NCBI RefSeq assembly: GCF_008831285.2
Contig: NC_045143.1
Coordinates: 837,003 to 901,002 of the forward strand
Direction of reading: 5' to 3'
Source of the DNA: Nymphaea colorata
Lineage: Eukaryota; Streptophyta; Magnoliopsida; Nymphaeales; Nymphaeaceae
Length of the DNA: 64,000 nucleotides
Position 1 is the stretch's first letter. Every line of letters starts with the position of its first letter. This document shows positions 1-10,993 of this stretch, one piece after another. A model generated the notes under the pieces. It saw only the letters and a list, made by a program, of their open reading frames with translations. It ran no database searches and was not told the origin of the DNA. Both the position numbers and the translations under genes were made by a program.

Positions 1-740
1 TAGCTCAAACGACCGAATCACAAAAAAGCAAAAGGCACAGGAAACTATCATCCTCATGCACCAACATGGCCGAATAACACGGAGTTTCAACATGAGGGAA
101 ACGATCCCCAAAAGGGATGCTGGATACAATCCACCCACAGACTGCCTTATTAAATTAGGGAAACAACTAACATCCACAGAACAATTAGTTAGCCATATTG
201 AACATCCTGCGTGCAAAAAATTCGTTCAACAGCCAAAAATGATGTTATGAAGGCGAACAAGAAGAAAATCATTCGCCATCACCACCCAAAAAGCAAAACC
301 CTGACTAACTCAAAGCCCTAATTATTCGAACATTTTTAACTCTCGCATTCAACGAAAACCGAGGCAATCGTAAATATTCGAACAGGAAAGCAGGTTAGAA
401 AATGAAGAAGCATAAGAAGGGGGAACTGACCTCGGAGAGAGCCGTTTCCTCTGCCGCGGGACGAGAAGAGAGGCAGGAAATGGAGGGAAAAGAAGCCAGG
501 GAGGAGGACCTCCCTCCACTTATATTAAGATGTCGGGTTTTTCAAATCTCCCGATATGACGCGATATTTTCTTCAAATGGATTAGACTACGAAAATATAT
601 CCAGTCCAAACTTTCGCAACATGTACTTTTAATCTAAATAATTTTCGCCGCGTGTTGTATTAACACGATAATTGATTTAGCAAACCTTTTAATTTTTTTC
701 ATGTTTCTAATCTAGTTTTCTAATATATTTTGTCTGCGGA
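1..740 (-). promoter_or_regulatory. Putative promoter and 5' leader of a leftward gene outside the window
   Basis: On the minus strand a TATA-like TATAAG lies at 519-524. It is followed about 30 bases downstream by a pyrimidine/purine-rich leader, and then by a good splice donor (GAG then GTCAGT) at 430-431. The sequence from 429 down to 1 has no convincing open frame and would be a 5'UTR intron or leader. No coding exon is visible inside the window, so the gene itself is not identified. This is an inference from motif order only. Short open frames on the plus strand here (56-250, 402-632) look random. Confidence 0.35.
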
Positions 741-1998
741 TTCAATTAAACCTAATTATACAAATATCAATGGAACAAATTTGGATAAAATATCTGTTTT
801 AAATATGTCGGATATGAAAAAAAAACATTAATATTTGGAGGGTCAAAAATCATACATCATTTTCTAATGAAAAGAAGTCCTTTACTTGATTGAGCGTAAA
901 CTTCCCAACTCACATTTACAATTCAGGTCCCCCCAAATGTATCAAAGTCAGTTGTAAGTCCAAATTTAGATTTCATACTTGTGCTTCCCAATTTAACAAT
1001 ATTAGTGAACTGTTCTAGTAGTCCCTACTAATGTTACCATAATCATACTTTTGGAACAAGATCCATTAATCTGTTGATCCGGTGAATGGGCCGATTCGCC
1101 GGACCAATTGTTAATGGACAAAAATACATAAACAAAGTATATAAATATGGTGATTAATTAGACGTAAAAGTTGTAAAAAATAATTTAAAGAGAAGACGCA
1201 AAGCTTTCAAGTTGGGAGAAGCAAGCAAAAAGATCTTACTGGCTTCATATGACACGCTCGCGCGTAAACTTTTCTAATAGGCAAGAGAAGAGAAAGGCAC
1301 TTGAGAATCTTAGTCTCAAGGTTAGCTTAGCTTCAAGGACAAGTAAAACAGGGCACCATAAACAGGTTAGCTTAACCTTGAGACTAAGATTTTAGATGTA
1401 GGCGTTTATGGTGCCCTGTTTTACTTGTCCTTGAAGCTAAGCTAACCTTGAGACTAAGATTCTCAAGTGCCTTTCTCTTCTATTGCCTATTAGTCCTATG
1501 AAGCCAGTGAGACCTTTTTGCTTGCATTTTTATAATCTTCTAACTTGAAAGCTTTAGGCCTTGTCTTTAAATTATTTTTTAGAACTTTTATGTTTAATTA
1601 GTCATCATATTTATGTACTTCGTTTACGTATTTTTGTCCATTCACAATTGGTCCGGCGAATCGGCCGATTCACCGGACCATTAGAACAGTTCACTGATAC
1701 TGTTAAATTGGGAAGCGGGTGGTTGATAGACATAGTGGAGCGCAAGTATGAAATCTAAATTTGGACTTACAACTGACTTTGATATATTTGGGGGGACATA
1801 AATTGCAAATGTGAGTTGGAAAGTTTACGCTCAATGAAGTAAAGGACTTCTTTTCATTACAAAATGATGTATGATTTTTGCCTCTTTGCATACCACCTTC
1901 CAAATATTTTTTTTTTTTTTTTCATATCCGACATATTTAAAACAGATATTTTATCCAAATTTGATCCATTGATATTCTTATAATTAGGTTTAATTGAA
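741..1998. mobile_element. 1.26-kb foldback (long inverted repeat) element
   Basis: Two arms of about 600 bases are reverse complements of each other, with a short loop near 1363-1400. The outer ends pair 741-758 with 1981-1998 (TTCAATTAAACCTAATTA and its complement). The middle part pairs around 1085-1110 with 1652-1680 (CCGATTCGCCGGACCA). The inner ~90 bases (about 1270-1362 with 1401-1495) are nearly perfect. Outer arms carry small indels, so they are older or less constrained than the core. No transposase frame is present. I see no clear target-site duplication at these ends, so the true termini are uncertain. It is probably a non-autonomous foldback or MULE-like element. Confidence 0.75.
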
Positions 1999-2811
1999 AA
2001 CCTAATAATAGTACATTTTATTAATTTGTTCTTTTATTTTTCAATGTACACGCAGGGGCTGGGGCGGTCTTTTACGTGCACACAAAGAATTATAACTTAA
2101 AAACGACAAGTTCCACTACTCCAAAGCGGATGAGCGCAATTACTTAAAAAATGGTTTATGTGGAGGTTTCTTTCCCATAAGGGTTCCCAGGGTTGAAGTT
2201 GGAGAGTATATTGAGAGGACGGACTGCAGAACCCAAGTGCAGCATGAGTTTGCTAGGCTGAACTTCAACATGGTGCAGACAATCCACCAGCACCATCGGC
2301 TCACACGCGCGCCTCTGGTCGCAAGGGTCTCCATCCCACCGAGGTCCGCTCTATATTGGAGCCCGTTTTTTCCCTGTGAAGAGCCAATTTCTTGGACAAT
2401 TTATAAAAAGACGTGAAGCATGTGAACTTGGTCAAGTTCTACAAAAGGGGAAGTTGAGGACCCAACATGGTGGGTGACGATTTTGACACCATAAGTTCAA
2501 AATTACATTGTATACCCAATATATATCAGCTAATATACTGTTCTCCCACCTCGATGGCATAAAGACATATCACTTATCAGTGTCGATTCAACAATAGGGG
2601 ACTCCACTCATTTTTTCTTGCTTTCATTGGACTTCTTTAAGTCATTTGTGCTACTTTTTTGCCAAAATTTTCACCTTATCTACAAATGTATTTTGTGCAT
2701 TTTGCCTGGTTGATGTCGTGAATGCTAATAAAAAATGCATAGCTTATCATGTAAGTCAGTTAACTTTTTTTTTTTAAAAAAAAAATTTAACGTAAAACAC
2801 CCGACATTAAA
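1999..2811. other. Intergenic sequence, no gene recognised
   Basis: AT-rich with one GC-richer stretch (about 2040-2340). Short frames exist on both strands but none resembles a known family. A T-run/A-run junction lies at 2767-2788. Confidence 0.4.
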
Positions 2812-4797
2812 GTTCTTTATTTGTCTACAGCTAGACCTTTTCACCGAATTTGAACTAAAGCTGTATTTCTATAGTAATGTAATCAAATGGGCAAAGTCAG
2901 ATGAGGATCACGTTTTCCTAAAAATTAACATGAATAATTTTCAAAAGATCTTTACATGGGTGGGGGGAGCGGGGGAGGCAGTTGGTGTCGGCAATTGCCC
3001 ACATAGACCACAAAAAAAAGAACATTTTATTTTTATATTGATATTTTTGAACAAATTTTCTCATTTACATATTGCTTCCTTTAAAAAATTTAAGTTGTAC
3101 ATCTAACATCTCTTAGCCAAAATTTTCTGGCTTGGCCTTGATCTTTAAAAAGCTGAAATTGAAAGATCTAAAAAGCTGAAATTAAAAGATCAGGTTTCTA
3201 CCTTAAACCCACGTAATTATTGGGACTGTTATGTAGGAGGTTGCACGGTCCCTCACCTTATTACGAGGATCACAAACTGTGACCATGCTTGCCTTGGTGA
3301 ATTTACGTTTGTTTGGTGCATCAGTATAACTCCACTTTTATCAATCTGTTACATTCATGAAGGCCAGTAAGTTAGCATAGTTTTGCCAGCATTTCATTTT
3401 CATTGATGACTCATGTTTTTTTTCCCCTAAAAGATATAAAAAATACATGCAACACACTTGAATGCTGTTAAAAATACATAAAAAAATAATAAAAACATGA
3501 GATTTTACGTGGTTTTCCACCACAGAAGGCCACCAAAGGATTAATAGTATGAGATTTGATATTTATACTATTTGTTTACAATAATATATAGATATCTTTT
3601 TGATTTTTTTTTACCTGTTTAGGTTGACGTATCTGTTGATAGAGATGCTATTATTATTTTTGTTGACTTCTTTATTCCTATAGATATCATTCCCTTATAT
3701 ATCGCAAAATTATTGCCAACAATAGTAACATTTCTTTTATTGAGCAAAAATGATAGTTACATTGCATAACATCAATATTGTTAGATTTGATATTTACACT
3801 CACAGTTTACAATAATTTTCATAAACCCAATTTCCTTGCAAATTCAGGTGGATGACCTTCCTTATTGATAGCAATTTCATTATTATTTTTATTACATCTT
3901 TACTTTTATGGATATCATTTTCTTAAAGTCACCACATTACCTTTAACAATAATAACATTTCTTTTGTTGAGAAGATCTTCTTTGATAACGTTAATCATTT
4001 GCACAACACTTTCCATTTTCAACAAGTCAACGACCTTCCTTGTTGATAATAATGCTACTATTATTTGTGTCCATCTTCACCTCCACAATATAATCCTCTT
4101 ATAAGTCACAAAATTATTTTTTATCAATGATCACCTTCATTTTATTGTGAAAATTTTATTTAATAACATTAAACACTTGTATAATTCTCTTTATTTTCTG
4201 GTGCACCATATGGGGATCTTCCTGATCTAATACCATATTAAAAAGTAAATAATAAAAATCTAATATAGTTTTTATTTGCCCATACTAACCCCCCTTGGTT
4301 TCGCCCCTAGACAGATTTATGGAACACGGCGTTCTAGTATTTCATGGACATGTCTCGATCTTTGGGATGAATCCATGAAATACCATGTTTGTATTCATGT
4401 TGTCAAACAGCTCTTAAGCATCACTTAAAATATTTTTATAGTAGAATTTATCTAGTCGGCCGTTAACTATGTTAACCATCAATGGGTAGGCATTGAACAA
4501 AAAATTAAACAAATTGAAGATTAGATACCTTCAGGCCACATACTAACTGCATATTCGTATATTTTGTGATCAAGTGCGAACATCCACAACCGGTAACGTT
4601 TACTCTTGAAAGTAAGCTTTAATCAATCGGCAGTAGATGCTAATATGTGAGCCAATCGCAGGGCGTTTGGTAAGAAGAATTTGTATCCTTGGAATGCATA
4701 TTTTTTTAATACATGATAAGAAGGACATCATATTTGAGGAGTGATTATAAACATTGTTTCTAGTTCCGACAATTAAATACTGGACATTCTATAGGCA
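2812..4797. repeat. Long dispersed repeat, copy A (direct copy at 15645-17536)
   Basis: This stretch aligns along nearly its whole length with 15645-17536 in the same orientation. Landmarks include TTTGTCTACAGCTAGACC near the start and TACTGGACATTCTATAGGCA at the end. Inside it are: a hAT-MITE-like piece (about 2955-3150, from a GC-rich start to a CTGGCTTGGCCTTGATC-like end); three imperfect internal repeats around TTGATA-ATGCTATTATTATTT-type sequence near 3630, 3865 and 4040; and a Tourist-like start at about 4670 (CAGGGCGTTTGGTAAGAAG). Copy A has about 90 bases near 4230-4315 that copy B lacks. No coding capacity is recognised. Confidence 0.75.
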
Positions 4798-5910
4798 TAT
4801 TCTATTATTGTCGTCCCATTAAACAGAAAAGGCCCTGAAAAAAAATGGGAACGGAACGTCTTGTGCAATTTCAAGGCCATAGTTTAAAGTGAAGGCTTAC
4901 CCAAATATATTTCAATGGTGAGTCCTCATAATTAACCATACATCTCCATTTGAAATCCCATGGATTGGTTGCACCTTCTCTCGATCAGGACAATATACCA
5001 CATGCATACAGTTTTTGATTGAATGACAACCTGCACCTAATCACCGTCTAGGCGTCTAATTTGGTTGAAAACTATGCACTGTTGATTTGGAATGGGATAA
5101 AAGGATCTAGTCATAGTTAGCAGCCAATGGCATTTACTTTGTCACAAAATTTTAACTATAAAGTTTGAAATTTTTAAGAGGCACCAATGAGAAGAAATGC
5201 TCACAAATATTAATATAAAAATAATTTTTTTTTTTTGGGGGGGGGGGGGGGTTCTGTGAGGGCAATTGCCCACACCTGCCTATAACCCTGCAGTGCAGTG
5301 ATGGCCACTACTGAATCAAAAAAGAAGTGTGACCTTGGTGGTTGTTCCATTTGGTGGAGCTTTCTTTCTCCTATCCATCATCTTGAGGAAAAACTGCACC
5401 GATATAAAGATAAATAATGGAAATCTGTCTTCTGAATGTAGAACTATCGTGATGTAGAATCATTTATGAAGATATCATCAGCCCGACAGAGATTTCAATG
5501 AGAGGCGTGTCATTGGCATGGATATCCTACTTTTACATGGTTGAATTATTTATACCACAACGCAGCAAGCAGTGCAGAAAATAAGCATTTGATCAGATGG
5601 ACGAAGATTTATTAAGAGAGTCAAGCTTTCAAAAGTGAGATCGCGTTCACAACATTGGTCAAAATCCGTCTCCAGATCATCCTGGTCGACGTTTATTTCC
5701 AGCTGGTTAAAAGTCATGCCTTAATTTGATCATGGATGGGTTTATGGATAGAAGAAAAACTTTGCTTTTTTGCTTTTACCTATTAAATTTTGATGAATTG
5801 TACACCTCGATTTTTTAAGTTCATGCATTCCTTAATGCACACTTCAATTTATTCCGACCAAATGGCACACTAGGTGATGCATCCCTACCCCGGCCAGGAT
5901 GGCTGAGAGG
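4798..5910. other. Intergenic sequence with poly-T/poly-G junction
   Basis: No gene recognised. At 5228-5251 a T-run is followed directly by a long G-run, then GGCAATTGCCCACA. The latter also occurs inside repeat copy A, so this is another degraded member of the same GC-ended MITE family. Confidence 0.4.
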
Positions 5911-6086
5911 CAGTGGCGGAGCCAGAGCAGTCCAACCTTTGGATCTGAGTAGGGCCAAATAATTTAAATCTAAAAAATACATAAAGTAATTAAAAAATAA
6001 TTTTTTTTTCAATGTAAAAGTTTTTTTTTTCATTTTGCCAGGGTGGGGCCATGGCCTAGGCGCCCCCCCCCCTCCCTCCGCCCCTG
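5911..6086. mobile_element. hAT-superfamily MITE with 8-bp target-site duplication
   Basis: The 176-bp element begins CAGTGGCGGAGCCAGAG and ends CTCCGCCCCTG, giving an imperfect CAG(T/G)GGCGGAG terminal inverted repeat typical of plant hAT elements. It is bounded by perfect 8-bp direct repeats CTGAGAGG at 5903-5910 and 6087-6094, the duplication length expected of hAT transposition. The interior is A/T-rich with T-runs and a C-run at the right end. There is no coding capacity. The intact duplication implies a comparatively recent insertion. Confidence 0.85.
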
Positions 6087-6313
6087 CTGAGAGGTACCAG
6101 CACAACAGCGTGGGCGCAGGCAAGGGGGCTAATCAAGACTGAGCCAGGTGAGGACAGCCTCTTCCTTGATTCCCAAGGCCTTCCAGAGTGCGTGGTAGGT
6201 TAAGTAAATGGGCCAGCCTCCGTCCGAGTTCAGCGGCTGCAAGCATCCCAACGGCCTCAGCCAGGCGCGGCCGAGGCAGCCCATCAGCTGCAGCCAGGGC
6301 GGCTGGTCAGCGA

Positions 6314-7582
6314 TGTTGGCCAAGCATGGACGAGAGAAGCTCGGGCAGCACAGTCCGCGTGTTCATTTGTGGCACAACACGTCGAGACACTGAAGACATG
6401 GCAGCGGGACACAACGACACAGGGTTCCTGAACACCGTTCCAGATTTTGTACCTTGGGTTGGATTTAGATAGCCTATAAATCCAAACCCAAACCAACTCT
6501 TCTTTTTGGGTTTTGGATCTTTGTAAACGGGTCGGGTGTAGACCTGGACCCGACTCACTAATTTTGTACTTTGGTGTGATCCGGCTGAATCGATCGAGTG
6601 ACTCAGATGAAACCGAGTCGACAACATTGCATGATCGGCTGAACCAGTTCGCCTGACCGACCGTCGCATTTACATTAGACGGCGGATGGAGACAGACGGC
6701 CGGCTAAAAAAATTCGGCATTTTAAAACGACTGACGTAGTTCTTCGATCGTATTCTTCGATGAACGAAATTGAAGGCGATCTCCGGCACCGTTGCTCGCT
6801 TCCAGCGCTACCAGCAGCTCCGAACCACTTCCGCAACACTCAGTGGAAGCAACACCATCGCTCGGTGAGTTTGCCAGTGGTCATACCACCTCGACTGAAA
6901 ACCATCAACCCGTTGCTTATCCGGCGATAGAAATCAAACTGCACTTTCGCAAAGAAAAGGCATTGCATTTCTGGCGATTTCATCCATCGCAACAACTCCA
7001 ACTCTTTCACGACCCTTAGTCAGGTTTCACTTTTGTTCGAGGAGCTCGCCGGCGGTGAAAAACACCGCCAGGACTTGACGAGGAACTCATCCCTGGCGTC
7101 TTCCCCGTGACAAGCCTCTTCATTGATTGGCGACACTCTTTTGCTGATTTTCGGCATCCGTTTGGTGGACTCCAACGGTTGACGGACAGGAAGCTGTTGG
7201 ATAGTGGCCCTACCATATCCTTCATCTTCTAACTGTAAGGGGGCCTCATCTTCTAACTGTAAGGGGGCTTGCAGTACAAGCTTTAATTCTCCTAAAATCT
7301 CTCACTCGCTGTAACCGTCCGGTGAGTTGAGGAAAAACATATGAGGCAGCACTATATCTGCCCAACTATTCTTTGATATAGGGTTATATGTTGATCGCCC
7401 TAACTTGGAGTCTCATAGAAGCAAACCTGAAAATCCATTGCTCTCTTGTTTCTTTCTTTCTTCCTCTCTTGCTGACAGGTGCTGGGTGTGCAAGCATCAA
7501 TCACTGCTGGTGGTGAACCTGCTGTAGAGAAGTGAGTCGATCGGCAGACGTCAAACACCATTCCGCTGCATAGAAACCAACA
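6314..7582 (+). mobile_element. Candidate copia-type LTR
   Basis: A 13-base match to the complement of the initiator tRNA-Met 3' end (TGGTATCAGAGCC) lies at 7584-7596, the usual primer-binding site of Ty1/copia elements. The base just upstream ends a sequence ...CCAACA at 7577-7582. Looking left, TGTTGG at 6314-6319 is its inverted partner, so the LTR is proposed as 6314-7582 (about 1.27 kb, TG...CA). A 21-base motif (CATCTTCTAACTGTAAGGGGG) is tandemly repeated at 7223-7243 and 7247-7267. The left boundary is an inference. No second LTR was found in the window, so the element is truncated or disrupted. Confidence 0.5.
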
Positions 7583-7583
7583 G

Positions 7584-7597
7584 TGGTATCAGAGCCA
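7584..7597 (+). other. Retrotransposon primer-binding site (initiator tRNA-Met type)
   Basis: The sequence TGGTATCAGAGCCA follows the candidate LTR end after one base. It is the exact complement expected for the 3' end of plant initiator tRNA-Met, including the CCA. No gag reading frame follows, so the internal domain is non-coding or replaced. Confidence 0.75.
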
Positions 7598-9390
7598 AAG
7601 GCAAACATGATAACTTATATTGAAATAAAAACAAATAGGATATAATTTTTTTTTTCACATATCCAAACCAGTCAGTTTAGATATGAAGCTAAACTTTATG
7701 TAATGTGGATTTCATTAGTTCAAATATAGAAATTCAGAATAAACGAGCAATGTCCACAATACAACTAATTTGAATTAAAAAAACACACAAATGATCCATA
7801 TGAAATATTGTACAACATGATTTCAATAACAATGTTTGGGGCAAAACAATAGCCCAATTCTTGAGCAGAGTGAAACAAGAAAAATTTCTTTACCTTGTGA
7901 TGATCCATACTAACTCATCATCCTTAAGAGCAAATAAAATAAGTCTCCAAATAAAAACATTCAAACTTTATATGGGTTTTAGTTCAAGAGTGTTACATTA
8001 CGCATCTTTAACATACATTTAAAACAAGTTCACATCAACAATGGAGTAAATAAAGCCTTGTTCAATAACACTCTAAAATGATTTGAATTCATATCTGCTA
8101 GTCATCTTTGCTAAGGGTCCAAAATGACGATGAATATTCGTAAAACAAGTATAATAACATACACTTGAACAAACATAAACAGGATATGAATTTTTAACTA
8201 ATATCCAAACAAATTTAGATCTGAATATGTCATGATTCATCTTTTATCTCAAGAATATTCTTCCATAAAGAGCACAAGAAATTCATCTTTTAGCACTCTA
8301 GTGCTACTCACATTGAATGTGTAAAACTCGTAAAACCATTAGATCTAAAAATCAATGCTCATCATAATATGTTTAGATCTAATATAAACAAGATATAGAT
8401 CTTGAACAAGTCAAATCAGATTATGCTCCAAAGGAGTGCAACGTTTAGTGTGAGATCCAAATTCAATAACTAAATGGATATATAAAACAAAGTTTTGGTC
8501 ATATCTAATATCTGCATGGACCCAAAATGACGATGAATGTTCGTAAAACAAGTATAATAACATATACTTGAACAAACATAAACATGATATGGATTTTTAA
8601 CCAATATCCAAAAAAAATTAGATCTGAATATGACATGATTCAAACTGAATACAAATATGGATCTTAAACAACAATCAAATCCAAAGCAAAAATCCAAATG
8701 ATTATTTAGATTCAGATCTTACCAATGTGGATCCACACACAATAATATCAACACTATAATGGATATGTATTTACACAAATAAAGAAGATTCAAATTCAAA
8801 TCCAATATAAACTTGTTTCAGCATAATATCCATGACACAAGGTTAATACCACTATTGAGTCATGCACATACAAAAAAACAAAATTGCGTAAGCATACATA
8901 CATGTTGCTAATCATTTTTTTTCTTCTGAAGCTCCCACTCATAAAAAGTAATATCTAAATTAATTCCATGACAAGTATAAAACAATAATACATGACCAAT
9001 AACATTTTAATATAATTTAAAATAAGGAACAACTCAATATTAAATTTTAGACCCCTTTTTCTGTAATTTTCAATCAGAATGGTACCTATATGTAATTGTA
9101 AAAGCCTTTGTTTTTTGCCGAAATTGCAAAACAATTTTTTGGAACCCTCTTTCAGTAATTTATAATAACTCTGAGGGTATTACCACAAAATTTCGTCTAA
9201 AATTGTCAGTTTTGCTGAAACTAACTTTCTCGAGCTTCTTTTTAAAAAACTTTTTAGCAAAAGCTATGTTGAATTAATTTATTAAAGTTATAACAGTGTT
9301 TATGAAAATGCTGATGAAATTATAGACTGATTTTACAATTTATGAAATTTGGGTATAAAAACCCCTTTCACGTTGAAAACATATCTTCAC
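7598..9390. other. Non-coding internal-type sequence after the LTR, with a dispersed duplication
   Basis: AT-rich, without frames of gag or pol type. It contains a ~120-bp sequence present twice in direct orientation, at about 8121-8240 and 8524-8643 (offset 403 bases). If it belongs to the copia element, that element was a non-autonomous derivative. Confidence 0.45.
8121..8643 (+). repeat. Direct repeat pair, ~120 bp units 403 bp apart
   Basis: Units start with AAAATGACGATGAAT at 8121 and 8524. They run through AAAACAAGTATAATAACAT and TTAGATCTGAATATG with only scattered substitutions. The intervening ~280 bases are unrelated to the unit. Confidence 0.8.
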
Positions 9391-9639
9391 TTTGCTATTC
9401 GGCTACGGCGCCGTGCTGTTCTACGGCACCGTCTTTCATCTATTGAGTGACTCTTTCACTTTCTCTCCACCACTTTTATTATGTTTTATTGTGCTACTAA
9501 CTTGTATATTTTTTTTTATATTTTATTTATGCGATCTGTATATTTTTTTTATATTTTGTTTATGCGATTTGTTTTTATATTTAGAAAACTTCTTCTGTAC
9601 CCACATTCCGTCTCTTCTGGACTCTTTGGTCAAACCTAT

Positions 9640-10300
9640 CGTCTAGGGTTTGTCCACCGTGCCTCTGCCGCTGATACTGCCGTGTTTCTTCACCGCCACC
9701 GTGATGAAGACCTGCCTACCGGCACGGTGAGAACTTCCGGCAAGTCTCCTCTCCTCCCTTCTTACACTTCCACCGTACCCGACGCCCCACAGGAAAGGCA
9801 GGAGGCAACCTGCCAGGCTTCGTCCTCCAACTAGCGACTGAGAGGCCACGGTTTCTTCCAGGTGATAAACCATGGAGTGGAACACAGACCTCACATCTGC
9901 GGCACTTCATCACATGGATGAGTTTCTAGGCAGCCGCAGAACGAGAAGAAGAAGGTGAGGGGATCCTCCGATGGTCGTTCCACCGTTTCCCTTCCAAATG
10001 CCTCGCTTTTCTTCCCCTTTCATGCCTCTGGACCATTTCCAAGCTACCATGGGCATTGGGCCACCATTGTTTTTTCTCATCAGGGTAGCCTAGATGCCAT
10101 TGACGATGAGGTTTGGGAGGAGGTTTCTACAATCATAGAGGGAGACGGTGATGCCCAAGGAGAGACCCAAAGCCATTTTGGTAATCTCCGGCCACAGGGA
10201 GACAGCCAGCCCTGCGTTAGCGTCATCACCACCGCCAATGCTACCATCTACGGTTTCTACGGCTTCTCCAAGCCCATGTACCAGTTGAGGAGATGAGAAG
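9640..10300. pseudogene. Unidentified GC-richer, coding-like stretch
   Basis: GC-richer than its surroundings. A plus-strand frame running 9955-10296 has no ATG at its start and contains acidic coding-like text (for example residues reading AIDDEVWEEVSTIIEGDG). A separate short ATG frame starts at 9872 (reads MEWNTDLTSAALHHMDEFLG) and ends at a TGA that overlaps a possible GTGAGG donor. I do not recognise the family. Together with the neighbouring SMXL-like fragment it could be host-gene material captured by a mobile element, or a decayed element protein. Confidence 0.25.
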
Positions 10301-10493
10301 TACCATTTTCTATCTCATTGGAAATCTGATGCTGCTCTTCTTTTAAGAAAACCTGGGCTTCCTTTTCATAATTGGAGGCACAATCCGCGCACAAACTGAG
10401 TTTATCATAATCTTCATCCTTGATGAGACTGGATTTTAATATCTGCGTTCCGTGTAGATATTGTGGATAGTTCGCCCCTGTTATGGAATCCAT
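10257..10493 (-). pseudogene. Fragment resembling the C-terminal part of a SMAX1-LIKE protein
   Basis: A minus-strand frame of 78 residues starts at an ATG. It contains KLSLCADCASNYEKEAQVFL followed by LLNWYMGLEKP. This resembles the conserved stretch of plant SMAX1-LIKE proteins (double Clp-N, ClpB-like repressors) in which a paired-cysteine, YEKEA-type motif precedes an LPxWL motif. Nothing else of the ~1000-residue protein is present on either side. Immediately upstream is TGCAG that could be a relic 3' splice site. The reading is judged a gene fragment, not a functional gene. Family assignment is from memory of motif order and is tentative. Confidence 0.35.
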
Positions 10494-10650
10494 ACCACTG
10501 CATTCACATTCAAAAAAGAAAACAAGTGAATGTTAAAGTTGTTACTATAAAGTTTTGTGCAAACAATCTCTCGTAACAAATTTGTTTATTGTTTTCCTTC
10601 CTAATAATATTTTCATATTTTACTGTTCGCTATCTTTTTTGTTTCTCTTG

Positions 10651-10993
10651 AGCATAATTTAATACATGTTGCAGGAGCGATAATGCTTGAAAAGCAAAAG
10701 AGTTTCAAGTTTCAACGTTCAAAATGCCGTAGTGGAATTCTGAGTTCTAATGTAAATGCCCTAGTGGAATTTTGAGGAGGTCACCCATCCAGTACTACTC
10801 TCAAGCACGCTTAATGCTTAATTTCAGAGTTCTAATGAAATCTGGTGGGATATGGATGACTTCCTAGAAAGTCCTCCCATCCCCTCAAAATTCCACTACG
10901 ACATTTTGGACGTTGAAACTTGAAACTCTTTTGCTTTTTGAGCACTATCGCTCCTACTACTGCAACAACTGCAACATGTATTAAATTGTGCTA
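10651..10993. mobile_element. Foldback element with 5S rRNA-like core
   Basis: Outer arms pair 10651-10673 (AGCATAATTTAATACATGTTGCA) with 10971-10993. Inner arms pair about 10674-10740 with 10892-10955, both reading through AAGCAAAAGAGTTTCAAG/TTTCAACGTTC-type sequence. The right arm carries about 15 extra bases (GTTGTTGCAGTAGTA in minus reading). The loop contains a 5S rRNA-like segment. There is no protein-coding capacity. Confidence 0.7.
10774..10852 (-). pseudogene. 5S rRNA-derived segment
   Basis: Read on the minus strand, this matches the central part of plant 5S rRNA in order: CAGAACTC-like (here TTAGAACTCTG), TTAAGCGTGCTTG, GAGAGTAGTACT and GGATGGGTGACCTCC. It keeps most of the A-box and C-box region of the internal Pol III promoter. 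It lacks the 5' and 3' ends of a real 5S gene and has an internal duplication (AAGCATTAAGC), so it is not a functional 5S gene. A second, weaker similarity to the 5S 3' region lies at about 10858-10885. Confidence 0.7.

Noticed and set aside
6129..6323. Minus-strand GC-rich frame reading LNSDGGWPIYLTYHALWKAL
   Set aside because: It has no ATG at its start and no family I can name; it abuts the candidate LTR boundary, so it is not annotated as a gene, though it could be a captured fragment.
10774..10852. Functional 5S rRNA gene
   Set aside because: The 5' and 3' thirds of 5S rRNA are missing and there are internal changes; only the central region is recognisable.
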